A stretch of 64,000 nucleotides of DNA, from assembly GCA_965250115.1 (NCBI GenBank), contig CBDFNJ010000001.1, forward strand, positions 1,922,001-1,986,000, given 5' to 3'. Within the stretch, counting starts at the first letter, position 1. Every line of letters starts with the position of its first letter. This DNA is from CBDFHB01 sp965250115. GTDB lineage: Bacteria; Acidobacteriota; Vicinamibacteria; Marinacidobacterales; SMYC01. The position numbers and the translations under genes were made by a program. The notes beneath the pieces were generated by a model. The model ran no database searches, was not told the DNA's origin, and was given only the letters and a program-made list of their open reading frames with translations. Of this stretch, positions 63,938 through 64,000 are shown in pieces.

Positions 63938-64000
63938 GAATCGACGTGACCGAGTTCAAACATAGAGCGATGTTCTCCCGATTCATGGTCGACTACGGCA
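63934..64000 (+). CDS. Sugar ABC transporter permease, start only (RbsC-like)
   Basis: The first 22 codons are visible, from a TTG overlapping the ATPase stop (TTGA) or a GTG at 63946: VTEFKHRAMFSRFMVDYG. RFMVDYG resembles the region before the first membrane helix of RbsC-type permeases, and the operon order is the expected one. The rest is beyond the window. Confidence 0.65.
   Translation, partial: MRIDVTEFKHRAMFSRFMVDYG

Overview
The window looks like a GC-rich chromosome segment from an Acidobacteriota-like bacterium. This is an inference from gene content: an mglB-mglA module next to recR-ybaB-dnaX-ffs, head-to-head sortilin-like (VPS10/BNR) proteins, a DUF4159 protein, secreted S9 peptidases and amidohydrolases, and TonB receptors. 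There is no rRNA or other definitive marker. Core metabolic and replication genes are intact. Accessory genes show an unusual load of insertion sequences, truncations and single-base frameshifts, which looks like a genome undergoing erosion, although some one-base lesions could be assembly errors.

Layout. 1-5568: one arylsulfatase gene (minus strand) broken by three insertions: a 661-bp ISL3 deletion derivative, an IS256-family element and a full ISL3 element. 5673-10575: tRNA-Asn, mglA, an IS200 element, mglB, recR, ybaB, dnaX, the SRP RNA and tRNA-Ser, all on the minus strand except the IS200 transposase. 10658-18641: a radical SAM protein, a CaCA exchanger, a glycine-rich repeat protein (frameshifted), an alpha/beta hydrolase, nqrM-apbE, an FHA-EAL protein, a 5'-truncated nucleoside hydrolase and ribokinase. 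18672-21972: an ISAzo13-family element with an IS256-family element nested inside it, sitting exactly at the stop codon of a frameshifted DUF4159 gene. 22799-26782: a class IV aminotransferase, formate-tetrahydrofolate ligase, and a deletion junction where a FAH-family gene and an outer-membrane protein gene both lose their 3' ends. 26943-30519: a TPP riboswitch followed by a TonB receptor, a PnuC-type permease and a NadR-like P-loop kinase, which reads as a thiamine uptake and phosphorylation operon.

30534-41000 is an IS graveyard. It holds ISL3, IS5, IS256 and integrase-core elements and fragments. It also holds remnants of M48 peptidase, TonB receptor, threonine dehydratase, DUF2924, Lgt, recombinase, DUF3047 and PQQ-dehydrogenase genes. 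Only pruA is intact there. Six of the truncation points carry the same 19-bp end sequence. 40852-44624: a metallo-beta-lactamase-fold gene interrupted by a second identical 661-bp ISL3 derivative, then an S9 peptidase. 45306-48956: two miniature IS derivatives, divergent oxyR and dps with an OxyR-type operator, a broken MscS-type channel gene and a second IS5 copy. 48963-61287: an amidohydrolase, a frameshifted methyltransferase, a small Tat-signal protein, an amidase remnant, a deiodinase-like gene with an in-frame UGA, a broken and an intact sortilin-like gene, and a gamma-glutamyltransferase pseudogene. 61473-64000: an Rbs-type sugar ABC transporter (binding lipoprotein, double ATPase, start of the permease).

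The most interesting item is the deiodinase/thioredoxin-fold gene at 52795 (minus strand). A TGA stands exactly where the family has its redox Cys/Sec (FGSYT-U-PPFR), and a perfect 6-bp stem-loop begins 10 nt after it, as expected of a bacterial selenoprotein. Its 3' end is fused to an amidase remnant, so it may be a selenoprotein gene in decay.
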